A stretch of 64,000 nt of DNA from Aquificota bacterium (GTDB taxonomy: Bacteria > Aquificota > Aquificia > Aquificales > Hydrogenothermaceae): NCBI GenBank assembly GCA_013153635.1, contig JAADDZ010000007.1, positions 43,425 to 107,424 on the forward strand, written 5' to 3'. Position 1 is the stretch's first letter, and the number at the start of each line of letters is the position of its first letter. The notes beneath the pieces were generated by a model. It was given only the letters and a program-made list of their open reading frames with translations, was not told the DNA's origin and made no database searches. Shown piece by piece: positions 9,961 through 20,400 of the stretch. Made by a program: the position numbers and the translations under genes.

Positions 9961-11142
9961 ATGAAAGGGTTTATAGTAGTAACTGGGACAGAATTTGTAG
10001 ATGGGATAAAACCTGAAAAAAACAGTCTACACATAGCAAGAGAATCTCTCCAAAGAGGAATAGAAATAATAGGTATATGTAAAACCCCTGACGATATATA
10101 CAGGATAGAACAATCAATAAGGTACGCCCTAGACAAAGCAGATATTGTTTTTGTTACAGGAGGATTAGGTGCAACCTCTGATGACCTAACAAGAGAAGCT
10201 ATACAAGAAGCCATAGGAGTCCAACTTATATACGACAAAGAGTGGTTAGAAAAATTAAAAAAAGAAAAAGGGAAAGATATAACAGAAAAAATAAAAAAAC
10301 TTGCCAAAATACCATACGGAGCAGTAAAAATCGAAAACCCTGTAGGAAGTGCTGTAGGATTTTTAAAAGTACTAGAAAACAAAGTAATAGTAGCCCTCCC
10401 GGGGATACCTTCAGAACTAAAAGCGATGTTACCTATAGTGTTCGAAAAGCTAAACTTAAAAGAAAAAACAAAAAAAATCCATATATTTAGAACATTTGGA
10501 CTATCAGAGATAGAGATAGACAACTTGCTATCAGACATAGACAATATATATCTAAACACTACCCCAAAAGGAGTAGACATATTTTTAAAAGCAAAGAATC
10601 AAGAAACATTTCAAAAAAAGATAGAAACAATAAAAAAGCGGCTGAACATCTATATCTATGCAGAAGGTAACACAGAAATGGAAGAAGTAGTAGGAAAGCT
10701 CCTAAAAGAACACCAAAAAACTATATCCACAGCTGAATCATCAACGGGAGGTCTTATAGCCTCCAGACTGATAAATGTACCCGGTTCATCTTCTTACGTG
10801 ATAGGAGGTATAGTTGCATACTCCAACGAAGCAAAAATAGAGATACTCAAAATAAACCCTGAACATATACAAAACTATGGAGCTGTAAGTGAAATAGTTG
10901 CAGAGCAGATGGCAAAAGGAGTAAAGAACCTTACAAAAACAGACCTAGCCTTAAGCGATACAGGAATAGCTGGACCCACAGGAGGTACAAAAGACAAACC
11001 TATAGGACTACATTACATTGGTTTTGCAACTGAAAAACAGACCAAAGTGTACAAAGAAGTTTTCAAAGGAGATAGAAACGACATAAGAATGCAAGTCTCC
11101 CAATATGCACTAAACTTAGTAAGACTCTACTTAACAAAATGA
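9961..11142 (+). CDS. cinA: CinA-family protein (MoCF-like domain plus NMN deamidase domain)
   Basis: Full-length CinA of 393 residues. The N-terminal half is the molybdopterin-binding-like (COG1058) domain with VVTGTEFVDG and FVTGGLGATSDDLTREA. The C-terminal half is the PncC-type nicotinamide mononucleotide deamidase domain with STAESSTGGLIASRL, PGSSSYVIGGIVAYSN and GIAGPTGGT. In the family the protein recycles pyridine nucleotides and cleans up ADP-ribose. It lies one base after the lipoprotein stop and overlaps lpxK by 4 bases (ATGA), so translation is coupled. An antisense ORF of 239 codons over this gene is a shadow. Confidence 0.95.
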   Translation: MKGFIVVTGTEFVDGIKPEKNSLHIARESLQRGIEIIGICKTPDDIYRIEQSIRYALDKADIVFVTGGLGATSDDLTREAIQEAIGVQLIYDKEWLEKLKKEKGKDITEKIKKLAKIPYGAVKIENPVGSAVGFLKVLENKVIVALPGIPSELKAMLPIVFEKLNLKEKTKKIHIFRTFGLSEIEIDNLLSDIDNIYLNTTPKGVDIFLKAKNQETFQKKIETIKKRLNIYIYAEGNTEMEEVVGKLLKEHQKTISTAESSTGGLIASRLINVPGSSSYVIGGIVAYSNEAKIEILKINPEHIQNYGAVSEIVAEQMAKGVKNLTKTDLALSDTGIAGPTGGTKDKPIGLHYIGFATEKQTKVYKEVFKGDRNDIRMQVSQYALNLVRLYLTK

Positions 11143-12146
11143 AGATAATTTTATGGACTCTTTCAAAAATCTACGGTTTTTTAGCAACTAGCAGACGATT
11201 TTTTTATGAAAACGGACTTATCCCTCAAAAAAAACTACCTATTCCAGTAATTTCAATAGGAAACCTATCTGTAGGAGGAACAGGAAAAACACCTATAACT
11301 ATATTCACAGCAAAAGCCTTACAAAAAAAAGGCTTCAAAGTCTGCGTTTTATCTAGAGGATACAAACGAAAATCCCAAGAACTGATAATAGCCCAAGACA
11401 CCAACAACATCTCATATGAAGATGTAGGAGATGAACCTTACATAATGCTAAAACAGAACATACCCATTGCAGTACACAAAGACAGATACAAAGCAGGCGT
11501 AGAAGCATTAAAAAAGATAAAACCTGATATATTCATTCTAGACGATGGCTTTCAACACTACCAGTTGTACAAAGATATAGACAACCTAGTTACAGATGCC
11601 ACCAAACCATTCTGGGAAGACCAACTCCTACCCCTAGGAAGATTAAGAGAACCACCGTCTTTCTCCATGTATGCAGATAGTATAATAATCACAAGACTCC
11701 ATCTACTAAAAGAACAAAGACAAAAAGAAATACTTGAACAAGCAAAGAAATTTAACAAACCTGTCTTCATAGCAAGAGAAAAAATAGAGAAAATCCTAGA
11801 CCCATTTTCAAACACCTACCCTCTTGAAATTCTAAAAGGAAAAAAGGTTACCGTATTCGCAGGACTAGGGAACAATACCCAATTTTTTGAAACAGTAAAA
11901 AAACTGTCCCAAAAATATGACTTTAGTATTGAAGAATTTATATCCTTCCCAGACCACTATGACTACAAAAACTTTAAACCAAAAAAAGAACGTATCTACT
12001 TAACAACAGAAAAAGATATAATTAAAATAAAAGAGAAAAATGTATTTGCCCTAAACTACGAAATAGATATAGACAAGGATTACGAAGAATTAATTTTAAA
12101 TAAAATTAAAAAGAGGGAACAAAATGCAAGAAAAACACCCGTTTGA
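11139..12146 (+). CDS. lpxK: Tetraacyldisaccharide 4'-kinase (lipid A biosynthesis)
   Basis: Adds the 4'-phosphate to the lipid A disaccharide at the inner membrane, so the cell makes lipopolysaccharide. The N-terminal hydrophobic helix is followed by the P-loop G46-G-T-G-K50-T-P, and FILDDGFQHYQL and LLPLGRLREP are LpxK hallmarks. Length 335 is usual. It overlaps both neighbours: 4 bases with cinA and 23 bases with scpA. Confidence 0.96.
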   Translation: MKIILWTLSKIYGFLATSRRFFYENGLIPQKKLPIPVISIGNLSVGGTGKTPITIFTAKALQKKGFKVCVLSRGYKRKSQELIIAQDTNNISYEDVGDEPYIMLKQNIPIAVHKDRYKAGVEALKKIKPDIFILDDGFQHYQLYKDIDNLVTDATKPFWEDQLLPLGRLREPPSFSMYADSIIITRLHLLKEQRQKEILEQAKKFNKPVFIAREKIEKILDPFSNTYPLEILKGKKVTVFAGLGNNTQFFETVKKLSQKYDFSIEEFISFPDHYDYKNFKPKKERIYLTTEKDIIKIKEKNVFALNYEIDIDKDYEELILNKIKKREQNARKTPV

Positions 12147-12744
12147 TATAGTTTTAAAATTAGTTATAAATGGAGAGATAGACCCGTGGAATGTAGATAT
12201 AGTCCAACTAGCTGACAAATTTCTCCAAGAGATTAAAAAGATGCATCTTCCAGATTTGAGATTAGCTTCAAAAGCCCTTTATGCGGCGGCACTTCTCCTA
12301 AAAATGAAAGCACAAGCCCTAGATTTAGAAGAAGAGACAGAAGAAGAAAAGATAAAAAGAAAAAAGATATTTGGAATAAAACGCTTTTATACAATAGAAG
12401 AGATAGCACATGTCCTAAAAAAGCATATATCCCCAGTAATAGAATTCAAACCAAAACCCCAAAGAAAACCTAGAAAACCATACATAAGAAAAAAAAGAAA
12501 AACTATAGAGATACCTCTTTTTAAGAACTCTTTAGAAGACGCTATAAAACTGTTAGAAGAAGAGTTAGATAAAATAGACACAAAAATAAAACTGTCCCAG
12601 CTAGACTATCCAAACAAAACCCAAGCTTTCGTCGCTCTCTTGTTCTTAAACTATGAAAAAAAGGTAAAACTATCACAAAAAAAACCTTTTGATGAGATTT
12701 TGATAGAACCTTACAAAGAAAACCTAAAAAAATTTGTCGCTTGA
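12124..12744 (+). CDS. scpA: Segregation and condensation protein A
   Basis: Kleisin subunit that bridges SMC heads in chromosome condensation. The pattern PFDIVLKLVINGEIDPWNVDI at the start and the SKALYAAALLLKMKAQ helix match ScpA. A Lys/Arg/Pro-rich linker (about 115-130) separates the N-terminal SMC-neck-binding part from the C-terminal winged helix (VALLFLNYEKKVKLSQ). At 206 residues it is on the short side for ScpA. No scpB is adjacent. Its stop codon lies inside the -35 hexamer of the rnpB promoter. Confidence 0.9.
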   Translation: MQEKHPFDIVLKLVINGEIDPWNVDIVQLADKFLQEIKKMHLPDLRLASKALYAAALLLKMKAQALDLEEETEEEKIKRKKIFGIKRFYTIEEIAHVLKKHISPVIEFKPKPQRKPRKPYIRKKRKTIEIPLFKNSLEDAIKLLEEELDKIDTKIKLSQLDYPNKTQAFVALLFLNYEKKVKLSQKKPFDEILIEPYKENLKKFVA

Positions 12745-12768
12745 AAAATTTGAGTAAAGTAATATAAT
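12741..12768 (+). promoter_or_regulatory. Sigma-70-type promoter of rnpB
   Basis: TTGAAA at 12741-12746, a 16-base spacer, and a perfect TATAAT at 12763-12768. The first base of the RNase P RNA helix P1 is six to seven bases downstream, the expected start distance. The -35 overlaps the end of scpA. Confidence 0.85.
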
Positions 12769-12774
12769 ATTTTT

Positions 12775-13142
12775 GCCGTAGCTCTCTGGTAGGTTGCAAG
12801 AGACTAGGTTCTCTTGAGGAAAGTCCGGACTCCAAAGGGCAGGGAGCTGTCGAAAGACAGGTGGGGGAAACCTCACGGAAAGGACCACAGAGAACAGACC
12901 GCCGTTTTTGGATACAGACCTAAGGTAGAGATACCAAGTGACTGTATCTGAAAACGGTAAGGGTGAAACGGTAGGGTAAGAGCCTACCAGCATAACCGGT
13001 GACGGTTATGGCTAGGTAACCCCCTCCCGGAGCAATCCCAAATAGGAAGGCGCTTGAGGGTTGCCCGCCTGATGCCTTCGGGTAGGGAGCTAAGATAAAT
13101 GACCTACTTCAACAGAATCCGGCTTATAAGGGAGCTACGGCA
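12775..13142 (+). ncRNA. rnpB: RNase P RNA (bacterial A type)
   Basis: Catalytic RNA that matures tRNA 5' ends. Helix P1 is formed by GCCGTAGCTCTC at the 5' end and GGGAGCTACGGC at the 3' end, with one G-U pair. The universally conserved GAGGAAAGTCCGGACT (CR-I) is near 12817-12833. GACGGTTATGGCTAGGTAAC-type helices follow, and the 3' conserved AGAATCCGGCTTATA is near 13113-13128. The roughly 368-base length fits A-type RNA. It has its own promoter and sits between scpA and trmD. Confidence 0.97.
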
Positions 13143-13163
13143 ATAAAATTAATGTGAAAAAAG

Positions 13164-13937
13164 ATGAAATTTTTCGTATTTACAATATTTCCCCAATTTT
13201 TCGAAGGCTTTAAAAATACAGGGATAATATCCAAAGCAATAGAAAAAAAGAAAATATCTATAGAAGCTATAAACCTTAGACAGTTTACTACAGACAAACA
13301 TAGAACTGTAGACGATGCAGTATACGGTGGCGGACCCGGAATGCTCCTAAAACCAGAGCCTATATATAGAGCCTACGAAAAACTATTAGAAAAAGGGAAC
13401 AAACCATATGTCCTTATAACAGAACCTTGGGGTAGAAAATTTGACCAAAAATTTGCAAACGAACTAGCCCAAAAAGATGAGATTCTTATAATCTGTGGTA
13501 GATACGAAGGGGTAGACGAAAGAGTAAAAGATATAGTTGATGAAGAAGTATCCATAGGAGATTTTGTACTTTCTGGAGGAGAACCAGCCGCAGTTGTAAT
13601 AATGGACGCCGTTGCAAGGCTTGTCCCTGATGTAGTTGGAGATAAGCAAAGCTTAGAGGTTGACTCTTTTTCTGAAGGATTATTGGGATACCCTAATTAT
13701 ACAAGACCTGAAGAGTTCAAAGGTAAAAAAGTCCCAAAGGTGTTAACATCAGGTAACCATAAACTTATAAAAATATGGAGAAGATGGAAACAGCTAGAAA
13801 ACACTTTAAACAAAAGACCAGACCTCCTAAAATCTTCTAAACTGTCCCAAGAAGATAAAGACATGCTAAAAGCTATAAAAGAAGGGATTGAATTTGATAG
13901 ATTTATAGAACAAAGTAGTATAATAAAGAATATCTAA
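13164..13937 (+). CDS. trmD: tRNA (guanine-37-N1)-methyltransferase
   Basis: Methylates G37 next to the anticodon, which prevents frameshifting. It is a SPOUT-class knotted enzyme with VDDAVYGGGPGMLLKPEP near the N-terminus, GRYEGVDERV, and the SAM-binding knot IGDFVLSGGEPAA. The C-terminal VPKVLTSGNHKLIKIWRR region is also typical. Length 257 is usual. It starts 20 bases after rnpB and is followed by hsp20 after 15 bases. Confidence 0.96.
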   Translation: MKFFVFTIFPQFFEGFKNTGIISKAIEKKKISIEAINLRQFTTDKHRTVDDAVYGGGPGMLLKPEPIYRAYEKLLEKGNKPYVLITEPWGRKFDQKFANELAQKDEILIICGRYEGVDERVKDIVDEEVSIGDFVLSGGEPAAVVIMDAVARLVPDVVGDKQSLEVDSFSEGLLGYPNYTRPEEFKGKKVPKVLTSGNHKLIKIWRRWKQLENTLNKRPDLLKSSKLSQEDKDMLKAIKEGIEFDRFIEQSSIIKNI

Positions 13938-13952
13938 ACAAAGGAGTTAACC

Positions 13953-14294
13953 TTGCTAGGTATACAATCTCCACCTGTGGATATTCTTGAAGAGCATGAC
14001 AGATACATAGTGTTTGTAGACCTACCCGGCGTTCAGCCTCAAGATATATCCATATATGGAGATGAAAAAAGTCTAACCTTAGAAGGTTACAGAAACATAA
14101 TACATACAAGAAAGTTCATATATATAGAAAGATTTTCAGGAAAATTTATAAGGAAATTGTCCTTCAAAGAGTTCATAAATTTGAACAAAGCTAAAGCCTC
14201 TTTGGAAAATGGCGTTTTAACCATAGAGATTCCAAAAGCAAGAAATGAATTTATTATAGATACAGCAGTAATAAAAATAACACTACGGAGGTAA
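13953..14294 (+). CDS. Small heat shock protein, Hsp20/alpha-crystallin family
   Basis: ATP-independent holdase chaperone. The 113 residues form essentially only the alpha-crystallin beta sandwich: YIVFVDLPGVQPQDISI, then a modified R-x-x-G-x-F-x-R-like segment (ERFSGKFIRKLSF), then A-x-L-x-N-G-V-L-T-I-x-I-P at the end of the core. The start is the TTG at 13953, supported by AAGGAG six bases upstream. It lies directly before lon with a 3-base gap, a sensible proteostasis pairing. Confidence 0.88.
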   Translation: MLGIQSPPVDILEEHDRYIVFVDLPGVQPQDISIYGDEKSLTLEGYRNIIHTRKFIYIERFSGKFIRKLSFKEFINLNKAKASLENGVLTIEIPKARNEFIIDTAVIKITLRR

Positions 14295-14297
14295 TAG

Positions 14298-16706
14298 ATG
14301 TCGCTACTAGATTACGAAGAAGAAATGGAATTACCTAAAGAATATCCACTACTTCCTGTAAGAGATTTAGTTTTATTTCCTTATATGGTTTTCCCTATTT
14401 TTGTAGGAAGACCATTCTCTATAAAAGCTGTAGAAGAAGCAATAGAAGCAAACGATAGATATATTTTTATAGCTATGCAAAAGGACAAAGATATTGATGA
14501 ACCAAAAGAAGACGACCTTTACAAGGTAGGTACAGTTGCCACTATACTGCGTATGATGAGATTAGAAGATAATAGAGTAAAAGTCTTAGTTCAAGGGGTA
14601 GCCAGAGGAAAAATAAAAAAAATGTACAAAGAAGGGGATTTGTACAAAGTAGAAGTTGAACTTATAGAAGAGCCAAAAGAAATCGAAGACAATATAGAAG
14701 TAGAGGCTTTAATCCATTCGATAAAAGACCTCCTAGACAAAGCGATAACTCTTGGGAAACAGATAGTACCAGACCTTGTAGAGATTATAAAATCTGTAGA
14801 AGAACCGGGAAAGCTAGCTGACCTCGTTGCATCTATACTAGACATAAAACCAGAAGAAGCCCAAAAATTGCTAGAAATCACAAACCCAGTGGAGAGACTA
14901 AGAGAAGTCCATAACCTCTTTTTAAAAGAGATTGGGATACTAGAGATACAGTACAAAATCCGTATCGCCGCAAGAGAGTCTATGGAAAAAGACCAAAAAG
15001 AATATTTTCTTAGACAGCAGATAAAAGCTATTCAAGAAGAGCTAGGAGAGTTAGACGAGAAAAAAGAAGAGATAGAAACCTACAGAAAAAAGATAGAAGA
15101 GTCTGGAATGCCTCCAGAGGTTAGAGAAGAAGCAGAAAAACAACTAAAAAGACTAGAGAAGATGCACCCTGATTCAGCAGAAGCCGCAGTGATAAGAACT
15201 TATCTAGACTGGTTAGTGGAGTTACCTTGGAATAAAAGGACAAAAGATAAATTAGACTTAACTAGAGCAAAAAAAATCTTAGATGAAGACCATTATGACT
15301 TAGAAAAAGTCAAAGAAAGGATTTTAGAATATCTTGCTGTACAAAAATTAAAAAAAGGCAAAGGTATAAAAGGACCTATCCTGTGTTTTGTTGGACCTCC
15401 CGGTGTTGGAAAAACGTCATTAGGCAAATCTATCGCAAAAGCACTTGGTAGAAGATTTGCAAGAATCTCCCTTGGAGGGATAAGAGACGAAGCAGAGATT
15501 AGAGGACACAGAAGAACATATGTAGGAGCTATGCCCGGTAGAATTATCCAAGCTATAAAGCAAGCTGGAACCAAAAATCCAGTTATCATGTTAGATGAGG
15601 TAGACAAGATAGGTATGGACTTTAGAGGAGACCCAGCCTCCGCTCTACTTGAAGTATTAGACCCAGAACAAAACAAAAATTTTGTAGATTTGTACCTAGG
15701 AGTTCCTTTTGACCTTTCTGAAGTTATGTTTATATGTACTGCCAATAGGATAGATACAATACCAAGACCTTTACTTGATAGAATGGAAGTAATAAGAATA
15801 CCCGGATATTCTGAAGAAGAAAAACTATACATAGCAAAAAACTACCTCATACCAAGACAGTTGAAAGAAAATGGATTAAAGCCTTCTGATGTCGAGTTTA
15901 CCGACCCTGCAATAAGATTCATTATTAGAGGTTATACAAGAGAGGCAGGTGTAAGGAGCCTAGAAAGACAGATAGGAGCTGTTTTAAGAAAAATAGCAAA
16001 AGAGATAGCCCTAAAAGGGAAAAAGAAAAAGTACAGAATCACCAAAAATACTGTTAGAAAATTTTTAGGAGCTCCTATATACATGCCTGAAAAAGAAAAA
16101 CATGATGAGATAGGAGTTGTAACAGGACTGGCATGGACAGAAACAGGTGGAGAAATAATGAAAATAGAAGCTACAAGAATGCCGGGCAAAGGACAATTAA
16201 TATTAACAGGCTCTTTAGGTGATGTTATGAAAGAGTCAGCTATGGCCGCTTTATCTTATGTAAAATCAAAAACTATAGATTACGGTTTAGACCCAGAGGA
16301 GTTTTCAAGATACGACATACATGTACATGTACCAGCTGGAGCTATACCTAAAGACGGTCCTTCAGCAGGCATAGCTATAGCCACCGCTATATTTTCTCTA
16401 TTTGCCCAGTTACCTGTTAGAGCAGATGTTGCAATGACTGGAGAAATAACATTAAGAGGTCATGTTCTTCCAGTAGGAGGTCTTAAAGAAAAGATATTAG
16501 CCGCAAAAAGAGCAGACATAAATACAGTGATACTACCAAAAGGAAACAAAGAAGAAGTGATGGAAGATTTGCCAGCTTTTGTTAAAAAATCTATGAATCT
16601 AGTATTTGTGGAACACATGGAAGAGGTTCTTCCTATAGCTATTAAAGGTTTTGACAAGTTAAAAAAGAAGAAAAAAAAGAAAAGAATCTCCAAAAAAGCA
16701 GTCTAA
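14298..16706 (+). CDS. lon: ATP-dependent protease Lon
   Basis: Cytoplasmic AAA+ serine protease that removes damaged proteins. The N-terminal substrate domain ([20 protein letters not shown]) is followed by a coiled-coil region, the AAA+ module with Walker [10 protein letters not shown] and Walker [10 protein letters not shown], and the proteolytic domain. The catalytic dyad is S689 (in DGPSAG) and K732 (second Lys of KEK), 43 residues apart as in E. coli Lon. A lysine-rich tail ends the 802 residues. The stop codon lies in a bidirectional hairpin terminator. Confidence 0.98.
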   Translation: MSLLDYEEEMELPKEYPLLPVRDLVLFPYMVFPIFVGRPFSIKAVEEAIEANDRYIFIAMQKDKDIDEPKEDDLYKVGTVATILRMMRLEDNRVKVLVQGVARGKIKKMYKEGDLYKVEVELIEEPKEIEDNIEVEALIHSIKDLLDKAITLGKQIVPDLVEIIKSVEEPGKLADLVASILDIKPEEAQKLLEITNPVERLREVHNLFLKEIGILEIQYKIRIAARESMEKDQKEYFLRQQIKAIQEELGELDEKKEEIETYRKKIEESGMPPEVREEAEKQLKRLEKMHPDSAEAAVIRTYLDWLVELPWNKRTKDKLDLTRAKKILDEDHYDLEKVKERILEYLAVQKLKKGKGIKGPILCFVGPPGVGKTSLGKSIAKALGRRFARISLGGIRDEAEIRGHRRTYVGAMPGRIIQAIKQAGTKNPVIMLDEVDKIGMDFRGDPASALLEVLDPEQNKNFVDLYLGVPFDLSEVMFICTANRIDTIPRPLLDRMEVIRIPGYSEEEKLYIAKNYLIPRQLKENGLKPSDVEFTDPAIRFIIRGYTREAGVRSLERQIGAVLRKIAKEIALKGKKKKYRITKNTVRKFLGAPIYMPEKEKHDEIGVVTGLAWTETGGEIMKIEATRMPGKGQLILTGSLGDVMKESAMAALSYVKSKTIDYGLDPEEFSRYDIHVHVPAGAIPKDGPSAGIAIATAIFSLFAQLPVRADVAMTGEITLRGHVLPVGGLKEKILAAKRADINTVILPKGNKEEVMEDLPAFVKKSMNLVFVEHMEEVLPIAIKGFDKLKKKKKKKRISKKAV

Positions 16707-16719
16707 AAGGACTGCTTTT
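16694..16719. terminator. Bidirectional terminator between lon and a lipoprotein gene
   Basis: Inverted repeat AAAAGCAGTC / GACTGCTTTT with a 6-base loop. The A and T tracts at both edges give a U-run on either strand. It overlaps the lon stop codon and the end of the convergent gene. Confidence 0.8.
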
Positions 16720-17434
16720 AATATATTTTATACAAGCCTGTGTTTTCTTTTACATTTAGAAGAATGTACTTTTCATATTTATAGGATTCTAGTCTGCCAA
16801 CTTTTTGTATTATTACAAATTTTAGTCCGTATATTCCTTCCTTTTTTACCTTGATAGGAAAGTTTACAGTTGTTGATTTGCTGTTTGTTAAATCTATAAA
16901 AGTACTAGGATAATCTGTTTCTATATCTTTTGAGAAAGACTTATCAGGTAAAGAGAGTTTACTTTTTAAAAGAAGATAGACTTGTGATGACTTTGTCGTT
17001 GTAAATGAAAAATTTATATCTACTTTGCTACCTGTTTTTAATGGACTGCCTATAGCTATATCTATCTTTAGAGGTGGGGGCAGATTTTCTCTAAGAAGGT
17101 CTAAAGCCGCATTTATCACTGATAGTATTTCTTTATCTTTTTTAGCTATACCTTCTAGATACTCTACTGTATCAGATACAGAGTCGTTTTTTATTGAAAT
17201 GTCTGTGAGTGCCAGTACTGCCTGCTCTTTTAATTTTGGGTCTTTACTAGTAGAGATTACATCTTTTAATAGCTTTATATTTTCATTTTTTGGATTTGCT
17301 TTTAATTTTTTAATATCTTCTACTGAAAGCTGGGGCGGTTGATTTTCTTTATTATCTGCTGATGAGCCTCCACCTGAACAACCAATAAAAAATGCTATTA
17401 ACAAAATTACACAAAAATATTTTAAGTATCTCAT
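16718..17434 (-). CDS. Lipoprotein with probable helical repeat region
   Basis: Signal MRYLKYFCVILLIAFFIGC with lipobox I-G-C19, then a Gly/Ser linker. Residues about 35-115 are helical and repeat-like (EDIKKLKANPKNENIKLLKD, KDPKLKEQAVLALTDIS), resembling HEAT-type repeats. The C-terminal half is beta-rich (DIAIGSPLKTGSKVDINFSF) and could be an immunoglobulin-like fold. Function is unknown. It follows the giant secreted protein at 17447-20923 after 12 bases on the same strand, so the two are probably co-transcribed and may work together outside the cytoplasm. Confidence 0.75.
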   Translation of the reverse strand: MRYLKYFCVILLIAFFIGCSGGGSSADNKENQPPQLSVEDIKKLKANPKNENIKLLKDVISTSKDPKLKEQAVLALTDISIKNDSVSDTVEYLEGIAKKDKEILSVINAALDLLRENLPPPLKIDIAIGSPLKTGSKVDINFSFTTTKSSQVYLLLKSKLSLPDKSFSKDIETDYPSTFIDLTNSKSTTVNFPIKVKKEGIYGLKFVIIQKVGRLESYKYEKYILLNVKENTGLYKIY

Positions 17435-17446
17435 AACATCACCTCA

Positions 17447-20400
17447 CTATTCACAAGTTATGTTTAGCTGTATCATTATCGGGTCTATAAGAGTTTCTTC
17501 TGGTCTTCCTGAAAATCTGTTTTTCCATGCGTGTATAAATTCACATAAATCTGGAGCATCTAGAAAATTATCAAGCTCTTTGTCAAAAATCTGTAAAATT
17601 ACTCTTGCAGAGGAACTAGAAGCATCACTTATGTTATCAAAACTCTCATTTAGGGATTGTATGTATATAGGATTGTTAAATTCATCTACCAAATCCCACA
17701 GAAAAGCCTGAACTACACCTTCTACACCTTCATGGATTTTTTCTGCGCTACATATAGCTTGCGGAGTTTCCAACCATACAAAACTATTAGAAAACCCACG
17801 AAAAGTTAATCTATCACGGTTGTTTACAGCAAGATATATAGCAAAAAACTCTGCAATCCCCTCAAACCATGCAAATTCTTCATTTTCATTTATGAATGTA
17901 GGAATTGCTTCTCCTGCGGCTACGAAAGGCATCGCAAGGACATCTAAAACATCTTCAGGAGGTTCTAAATCAATTGCAGTTGCATCAAAACAAAAACTAT
18001 GAGAGGACAATGCCCAGTCATTTTGACTTATATCTTCTGAAAGATGGTGTGTGTATTCGTGTAATATGGTAAGGTCATCATAACTGTAACTTGAGTCCAT
18101 ATATATCTCACCAAAAATAGGGTTTGTCCAAGCAGTTCCAGTGAAGTTAACAGGTCCCGTATCTGGAAACGCAACACTGACTTTTGTTATTGGGTCATCT
18201 TCTGTAGGGTCTCGGTTAACATCTACCCATTCCCTCATAAGAAGTATGTTTTCTGCAAAATCGAAATAGGCAGAATAGTTATCCATTTCTCTTTCATCAC
18301 TGCTAAACTCTATCCAACATAGTCCTGCATCTGTTTCTCTTGCTTGCCCTTCTACCCATACTGTATCATCTTCATCTCTCCCTATAATGATATTTCCTAA
18401 ATCGTAACCTCTTCCTTCTGGAATGATAGAGGGAGCTTCTTCTTTAACATTTATCTCTCCTGTCCAGCTTACATATTCATTACAGCCATCAAAATCCTTT
18501 TCAACTTCTACCGCATAATTACCTGCTTTGATTATGAGAGTTATGTTTTTTAGTTTACCTAGATTTATACTTACTGCACCTACATCTAAAACTGTATCTG
18601 TATTGAACAATCTCTCTGGTAAAAAGAATGCAAAATCACCTTGATTATCAGTAAGGGTTTTTCCATACAACCTAGTTAACTTATTTTTGAATGCTTTTAG
18701 AGCAGTCTCAAAGAGAAAATAAGGATTATTTTCATTTTCAAAAGTAAACTTAAGATAGAGTTTGGTAAGTCTAACTGGTCTATCTGTAGGTGTACTGGTT
18801 GAATAATCTTTGTATAAGAATTTTCCTTTAATTCCTACGTATCCACATGGAAAACACACTCCTCCACAATCTACATTTTCTTCATCTTGATTCTTTATAC
18901 CATCATTACAGGTGGGAGGTTGGCAGGCTCCATCTTTACAGGCACCTTCACAGAGTATATCTTCTTCAAATAGATTACAGTCCCCTATTCCCTGTCTTAA
19001 GAAATATTCGTGGATAGTTCTATTATCTTTACAGTAATCTTCTAACTGGATAACTTCAGTTAGAGAATCAGGAGATTTTGCAAGAACAAATCCCTTCTGC
19101 TCTAAATTTTTTCCTCCATCACTTTCATAACACCGACAAACACCAAATTCACATGCAAGATTGCAGTTTACTTCATGTACCTGTAGTATATATTTACCCT
19201 CGTCATCTATACCTATGCAGGAAAATTCATATAGAGTCTGATTGTCCTTACATTCCTCTGATATAGCTGGATTATCTGTATCTCCAAATGAGATTAAAAA
19301 GGGATACTCTCTCCTTATTAATTCTAACGTCTGTTCTGATAAAAGTCTCGCTTCTACTGTTGAGCCAACAAAAATATTAAATCCACCATCATCTTCTATA
19401 GCACAGTTACACTTTCCATTGGAACACCCATCGGGACAAGAATATGTCTTGGATACGATTCCTCTTTCTCTGTCGCACATCACTTCTCTTAAGGTATTTT
19501 CATCTATACACTCATCTACATATTCATTAGAGCATGAATGTTCCCCTATACATATGCTTCTTCCCATAAAGGAATCTGTACTCACAAATACAGCTTCAGA
19601 ATAAGCTTTTCCTCTTATAAAGGGGTTACCTTGGTCAAATTCTCTACAACCACAGCCAGAGTTATCTATAAAACTGTATATCATTGAGTAGTAATCAGAA
19701 GGTTCTTCAAAAGCTACAGTCTCACATACAAATGAGATTCTCTGTTCTGCGTATGACGGACAGTCTGAATATGCATTACACGTATCACATTCATCGCCTA
19801 CTCCATCTGAATCAGAATCAAGTTGGGAGGGGTTTGGTACCTCTGGGCAGTTATCTACCACATTTGCTATACCATCTCCATCATCATCTCCAAACATATA
19901 ATTTTCCATCTCTGGGCTTATAGCAGGAACATCTACCGTTTCATTAAACTTTAGGTCTTCATTAAAAGCTCTAACTCCAACAGATGGCTGGGTCTGGGTG
20001 GTAAAACTATCACTACATTTTGATTGATTAAAACATCTCTTTCTAAGATTACTATCTACCCATATCTCTATGAGAGATATATCTTTGCCTGTTTTATCAT
20101 TTACAGTTACATCAACCTTTACTGTTTCTCCAACAGCTGGTTTTTGGGGGTTCATACTAAAATCAATCTCTATTAGAGATGTTTTGTTTTTTATATCAGG
20201 ACAGCCGTCAGTATCTTCCCAGTTATTGTAATTTTCAGCTTCTAAGGGACATTGGTCGTTATCATCTATTATTCCATCTCCATCAGAGTCAGGTTCACAT
20301 AGGTCTCCTATACCATCTTTATCTGTATCTAGTTGGTCTTCATTAGATATGTATGGGCAGTTATCACACGCATCTCCAAGAGAATCATTATCACTGTTCT

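Noticed and set aside
9861..10580. Minus-strand ORF of 239 codons
   Set aside because: It lies antisense to cinA, is rich in Ser/Phe/Ile as expected from reading AT-rich coding DNA backwards, and has no recognisable domain.
12542..12993. Minus-strand ORFs across scpA and rnpB
   Set aside because: They run over the RNase P RNA and scpA; no start signals or motifs.
15293..15832. Minus-strand ORF of 179 codons
   Set aside because: Fully antisense to the lon AAA+ domain and of shadow-type composition.
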